Origin: Planctomycetota bacterium
Lineage (GTDB): Bacteria; Planctomycetota; Phycisphaerae; UBA1845
Direction: 5' to 3'
NCBI GenBank assembly: GCA_022566435.1
Contig: JADFIX010000211.1
Location: 1 to 6,788, forward strand
Length of the DNA stretch: 6,788 nt
A model generated the notes under the pieces. It did not search any database, had not been told where the DNA came from, and saw only the letters and a program-made list of their open reading frames with translations. The position numbers and the translations under genes were made by a program. Positions 4,133 to 6,788 of the stretch are shown piece after piece. The stretch's first letter is position 1. Each line of letters starts with the position of its first letter.

Positions 4133-6532
4133 TTAGCCCGGTTCCTCGCGCGCCTCTCGATCGGCCGCGAGCAGTTCCGTGAACCAGTCGCCCTCTTTCG
4201 GCGCTGGGCCGGGCGGCAGTGGGCCAATGTATTTCGGCAAACCGATTATCTCGGTTCCAGCACCCGACACGCCGAGTTCCGTGTCCTCACGTATCCGGTA
4301 GTAACTCGCATCGGTCGCATCGAGCGAAAGGTACGGCGACGATAGGACTCGGTCGTGATCCCCCAAAGGAATCGAGATGACGTGGCCAAAGTCGCGAGTC
4401 CCGTTGAGATAGCAGTTGTAATCAACGCGCCACGTTTCCTGGAGAGTCTCCCAATCGGCCTTGGCGACAAGAATACCGCCGCTAAACGCGGCGCGGAGAA
4501 CATTGTTCATCACCCAAACATGCGCGGCCATCGGCGGATCGTCCGGGTTCGATCGGTGACCAACGTTTTTTATCCGCACAAGCATAGGAGGATGCGTTGA
4601 GTCCAGGACGTTATTGCAGATCAGATGCGGCGCGTCTCTCGTCGTCGCCGCCTCTTCCGGCTCGAGCGTGTTCCAGACGATCGAATTCCCCGCGTGAATA
4701 AAATTGTGGCGAATGACGATGCGGTCAGCATATTTGGGCGTCACGATTCCCTGATAAACCAGAATCCGATTCCGCTGTACGAGTATCTCACCGTCAAACT
4801 CATCGCCGAATCGAATCGTCGCTTCCAGGTGATTGTCTTGAATTGTTGCCCGCATCTTGCTGATCGGCGTGAATCGAATCGCCTTGTGGTCGTCGTGGAC
4901 CGGACCGTCTCGCCAAGGCGGCGGCCGATCGACTTGCGGATCGTAGATGATGCGGCAGCCCTCGACGACAATGTCGCCTGAGCCGCGAATATGCAGGACG
5001 TCGGAAGATTCAAGCTCCTTCGGCACAACGGGCGCGACGATGTTGAACCCCGCCAAACGGAAGCCGTCCGCGCAACTGAGCGAACATCCTCCTTGCGACC
5101 AGTCGGGAATGACAACGGATGTCCGCACTCGGCTGAACAGTCCAACGTTCGCGGGCAGCCCGCAACGAAGCGACTCGACGTACGGCCCTTTGTCGAGCAC
5201 CTCGATTGCTTGGCCGTCCAGCACCTTCGCCAGCGCTCCTGAGATTGTGCGATAGTTACCACTTCCGTCTTGAGCGACGGTGATGACCTTGCGGCCTTTG
5301 AGCCACTCGCCCAGCGGGGGCGGCTCGGGGATCCTCGTTGAAGATTTCGATTCGAGGTCCGGCAGTTTCCACAGGCGGGCTGTCCTATCCCAACTACCCG
5401 AGATGGCGCGGCGCCCATCCGGCGAAAAGGCCACATCCTCGACCGTGGCTGTATGTCCCTCGAAGTGTTGAACTTCCTTGCCTGTCTCGGTGTTCCACAG
5501 CCGCACGAAGTTGTCGCCGCCGCCAGATAGGGCGAATCGTGAATCCGGCGAGAAAGCGACGGCAAAGACCTTATCGGGGTGCGCCAACACCTTGCGTTGT
5601 TCTCCGTTTTTCACGTCCCACACGCGCACCGTTTTGTCCTTGCTCGCCGACAACGCCCAACGGCCATTTGGCGAAAGGGCCACGGACATCACCGCGTCTG
5701 TGTGACCCTCAAATTGGCGGATTGGTTTCTTCGTTTTCACGTCCCAGAGCCGCAGTGTTCGGTCCGAGCTTCCCGATAGCACTTGCCCACCGTCCGGTGA
5801 GAATGCGACTCCATAAACCCAACCGGTGTGGCCTTCGAATCGATGTAGTTCCTTACCCGTTTCGACTTCCCAGAGCCGCACAGTCCCATCATGGCCGCCG
5901 GAAAGGGCCTTATTGCCGTCTGGGGAAAACACCACGCTCGTAATCCCAGCCGTATGTCCCTCGAATCGGCGCACTTGTTTGTTCGTTTCTACGTCCCAGA
6001 GCTTCAAGCTGAAGTCGTCTCCCGATACCCATTTTCCGTCTTTCAAGTGAATGTTCTCACCGGACAGCGCATACCGACTGTTAGGCGACAAGGCCACTGC
6101 CCAGACGCCGCTGGTGTGGGGCGCGAAACGGCGCAGTTCTTTCCCGCTGGCAACGTCCCACAGGCGCACGGTTTTGTCCGCGCTTCCAGTCAGCGCAAAT
6201 CGGCCATCCGAGGAAAAAGTTACGCGGGACACCACGCCCGTGTGTCCGTCGAAGCGGCGAACAGATTCCGTTGGCTCCTCGGTCGATGTTCCCGAAACTC
6301 CCCTGAGGCGAGTGAACCAGTCTGGCTCGACAACAGGTGCTCGGCCCGGCGGAAAGGCGCCGATGTAGTGCGGCAGGTCGCCGCCTGCACCGGCCGTGGC
6401 GAGTGGGTTCTCCAGCGAAATGCGAAAATAATCATGATGCTGCGGATCTTCCGACAGGAATTCCGGGGAGAGCGGCTTTCCGACCGAGCTTGATCCCGCA
6501 GTTCCTTGGGCGTGAAATACTGGTAGACCCAA
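4133..6532 (-). CDS. Seven-repeat WD40 propeller fused to a right-handed beta-helix domain, true N-terminus missing
   Basis: The frame is open for 799 codons, but its only upstream start is a TTG (6532) inside the methyltransferase fragment, without a Shine-Dalgarno. The first 20 or so residues are out-of-frame methyltransferase DNA. Recognisable protein begins near residue 23 (EFLSEDP). Residues 21-77 are a copy of the closing segment also found at 730-788. Residues 94-390 are seven WD40 repeats (GHT...VAFSPDGR.ALSGS.D.TVRLWDV), enough for one complete propeller; repeat 2 carries an insertion near 159-173. A proline-rich linker (about 391-413) leads to VITVAQDGSGNYRTISGAL and a pectin-lyase-like right-handed beta-helix (about 415-735). 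The propeller suggests protein binding and the helix polysaccharide binding or cleavage. I see no catalytic signature, so enzyme activity is not claimed. This combination fits the large multidomain proteins of Planctomycetota. Expression is doubtful because the 5' end is broken. Confidence 0.8.
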   Translation of the reverse strand: MGLPVFHAQGTAGSSSVGKPLSPEFLSEDPQHHDYFRISLENPLATAGAGGDLPHYIGAFPPGRAPVVEPDWFTRLRGVSGTSTEEPTESVRRFDGHTGVVSRVTFSSDGRFALTGSADKTVRLWDVASGKELRRFAPHTSGVWAVALSPNSRYALSGENIHLKDGKWVSGDDFSLKLWDVETNKQVRRFEGHTAGITSVVFSPDGNKALSGGHDGTVRLWEVETGKELHRFEGHTGWVYGVAFSPDGGQVLSGSSDRTLRLWDVKTKKPIRQFEGHTDAVMSVALSPNGRWALSASKDKTVRVWDVKNGEQRKVLAHPDKVFAVAFSPDSRFALSGGGDNFVRLWNTETGKEVQHFEGHTATVEDVAFSPDGRRAISGSWDRTARLWKLPDLESKSSTRIPEPPPLGEWLKGRKVITVAQDGSGNYRTISGALAKVLDGQAIEVLDKGPYVESLRCGLPANVGLFSRVRTSVVIPDWSQGGCSLSCADGFRLAGFNIVAPVVPKELESSDVLHIRGSGDIVVEGCRIIYDPQVDRPPPWRDGPVHDDHKAIRFTPISKMRATIQDNHLEATIRFGDEFDGEILVQRNRILVYQGIVTPKYADRIVIRHNFIHAGNSIVWNTLEPEEAATTRDAPHLICNNVLDSTHPPMLVRIKNVGHRSNPDDPPMAAHVWVMNNVLRAAFSGGILVAKADWETLQETWRVDYNCYLNGTRDFGHVISIPLGDHDRVLSSPYLSLDATDASYYRIREDTELGVSGAGTEIIGLPKYIGPLPPGPAPKEGDWFTELLAADREAREEPG
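4169..4345 (-). repeat. Closing segment of the beta-helix module, copy 2 (C-terminal)
   Basis: Residues 730-788 of the WD40/beta-helix frame: LSSPYLSLDATDASYYRI, an SGAGTE turn, then LPKYIGPLPPGPAPKEGDWF. It aligns without large gaps to residues 21-77 of the same frame (copy 1 at 6302-6472), sharing the order LS-(S)P-x-[YF]-LS, [YF]-[YF]-RI, AG, LP-x-YIG-x-[LF]-PPG-x-AP and DWFT-x-L. Confidence 0.75.
4328..5290 (-). other. Right-handed parallel beta-helix domain
   Basis: Residues about 415-735. The opening VITVAQDGSGNYRTISGALAK resembles the entry strand and helix of pectinesterase/pectate-lyase-like folds. It is followed by repeated short strands with conserved Asn turns (for example IQDNHLEA, VQRNRILV, IRHNFIHA, ICNNVLDS, VMNNVLRA), spaced roughly one helical rung apart. 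No pectinesterase or lyase catalytic triad can be assigned by eye. Confidence 0.7.
5363..6253 (-). repeat. Seven tandem WD40-coding repeats (about 126 bp each)
   Basis: Seven imperfect units encode residues about 94-135, 136-190, 191-232, 233-274, 275-316, 317-357 and 358-390. The shared core is F-x-GHT-x-x-V-x-x-VAFSPDG-x-x-ALSGS-x-D-x-TVRLWDV. At DNA level, motifs such as GTGTG(T/G)CC(C/G)TCGAA recur on the + strand at about 126-bp steps. The similarity makes this stretch prone to slipped or unequal recombination and to assembly error. Confidence 0.85.
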
Positions 6533-6788
6533 CCGATGGTCTCGTCCTGCTCCCAGATGTCCGAAAGTTCCTCGTCATTGAGCAAATCAAGCAATTCATC
6601 CAGTGTCTTTTGACGAGGATACAGTCGATTCGCTGGATCGTTGGGATGGAAGAGAACGCCGATCTCTTCGGACAGTGAGCCGCCCACCCAATCCAAGAAG
6701 TGCCGGTACGCAGTTTCTTGATCACCGGTATTGAAGAGCCGTTCGTCGTCAGGATGATCGGCGAGGTAGAACTTGAAGCCGTTGGAAT
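6220..6788 (-). pseudogene. Fragment of a PglX/Eco57I-like N6-adenine DNA methyltransferase, 3' truncated and continuing beyond the window
   Basis: The frame enters from the right edge and is recognisable from 6786 down to about 6458; out-of-frame WD40-gene DNA then carries it on to a stop at 6222-6220. The visible protein has FLDWVGGSLSEEIGVLFHP, LYPRQKTLDELLDLLNDEEL and DIWEQDETIGWVYQYFTPKE, then RSESRSPRNS. This matches the stretch preceding the SAM-binding core in large adenine-specific methylases of BREX PglX and related type IIG-like restriction systems. In those the next residues should be a variable residue, ELAxRNQFFTPRYVVE and later the NPPY catalytic motif. None of these is present, so the catalytic core is lost and the fragment cannot methylate DNA. 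It implies a defence-type locus to the right. Family placement is from memory of the conserved block, so the exact subfamily is uncertain. Confidence 0.7.
6302..6472 (-). repeat. Closing segment of a beta-helix module, copy 1 (N-terminal, displaced)
   Basis: Residues 21-77 of the WD40/beta-helix frame: LSPEFLSEDPQHHDYFRI, then ATAGAGGDLPHYIGAFPPG and DWFTRLRG. It matches the C-terminal segment at 4169-4345. A segment that normally closes a beta-helix module here precedes the propeller. It is probably the end of an upstream paralogous module whose body has been replaced by the methyltransferase fragment. Confidence 0.75.

Noticed and set aside
4741..5565. Minus-strand frame of 274 codons overlapping the beta-helix coding region
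   Set aside because: It is an alternative frame of the same strand; the Ser/Arg-rich translation has no fold signature, whereas the main frame shows WD40 and beta-helix motifs throughout.
5338..5943. Long + strand frame (201 codons) opposite the WD40 repeats
   Set aside because: It is the antisense shadow of the WD40 repeats, its translation is low-complexity Arg/Pro-rich and has no family resemblance.
6458..6463. GAATTC at the methyltransferase/helix joint as proof of a cloning artefact
   Set aside because: GAATTC also occurs at about 60, 419, 1935 and 4683 inside normal coding sequence, so its presence at the joint is suggestive only.

Overview
This GC-rich bacterial window is a mosaic of at least four unrelated blocks, with recognisable gene fragments ending abruptly at the block edges. 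The WD40 / right-handed beta-helix protein, the small XRE regulator with a Lys/Arg tail and the style of the integron attC-like site together suggest a Planctomycetota-like genome, probably environmental. This assignment rests on family style, not on a marker gene.

Block 1 (1 to about 1190) looks chromosomal. It holds the 3' two thirds of a family III CoA-transferase / alpha-methylacyl-CoA racemase-like gene (+ strand). Convergent to it, 2 bp away, is the acyl-dehydratase (MaoC-like) half of a chimeric reading frame. Block 2 (about 1190 to about 3300) looks like plasmid, phage or integrative-element DNA. It holds an ArdC-type ssDNA-binding domain, a miniature clamp-loader-like AAA+ ATPase, a divergently transcribed XRE regulator and a ParB-like domain gene. 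The ATPase and ArdC frames read leftward as an operon from one of two back-to-back sigma70-type promoters at 2358-2426, and the XRE gene reads rightward from the other.

Block 3 (about 3300 to 3977) is the end of an integron-type gene cassette. An unrecognised + strand gene has its stop codon inside the R'' box of an attC-like site (3887-3977). Its 5' end looks lost, and neither an integrase nor a second attC is visible. Positions 3978-4132 hold no gene I can support. Block 4 (4133 to about 6460, minus strand) is one long frame: a closing segment of a beta-helix module, seven WD40 repeats, a right-handed beta-helix domain, and a second copy of the closing segment. Block 5 (about 6458 to 6788, minus) is a fragment of a PglX/Eco57I-like adenine-specific DNA methyltransferase, cut off where block 4 begins.

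The most notable signals are the three places where domains are cut: ArdC to MaoC near 1185-1203, the antisense coding signals near 3275-3340, and methyltransferase to WD40/helix at 6458-6463. They may reflect real recombination in an accessory region or a chimeric clone or assembly. The sequence alone cannot decide, and read support across these points would.
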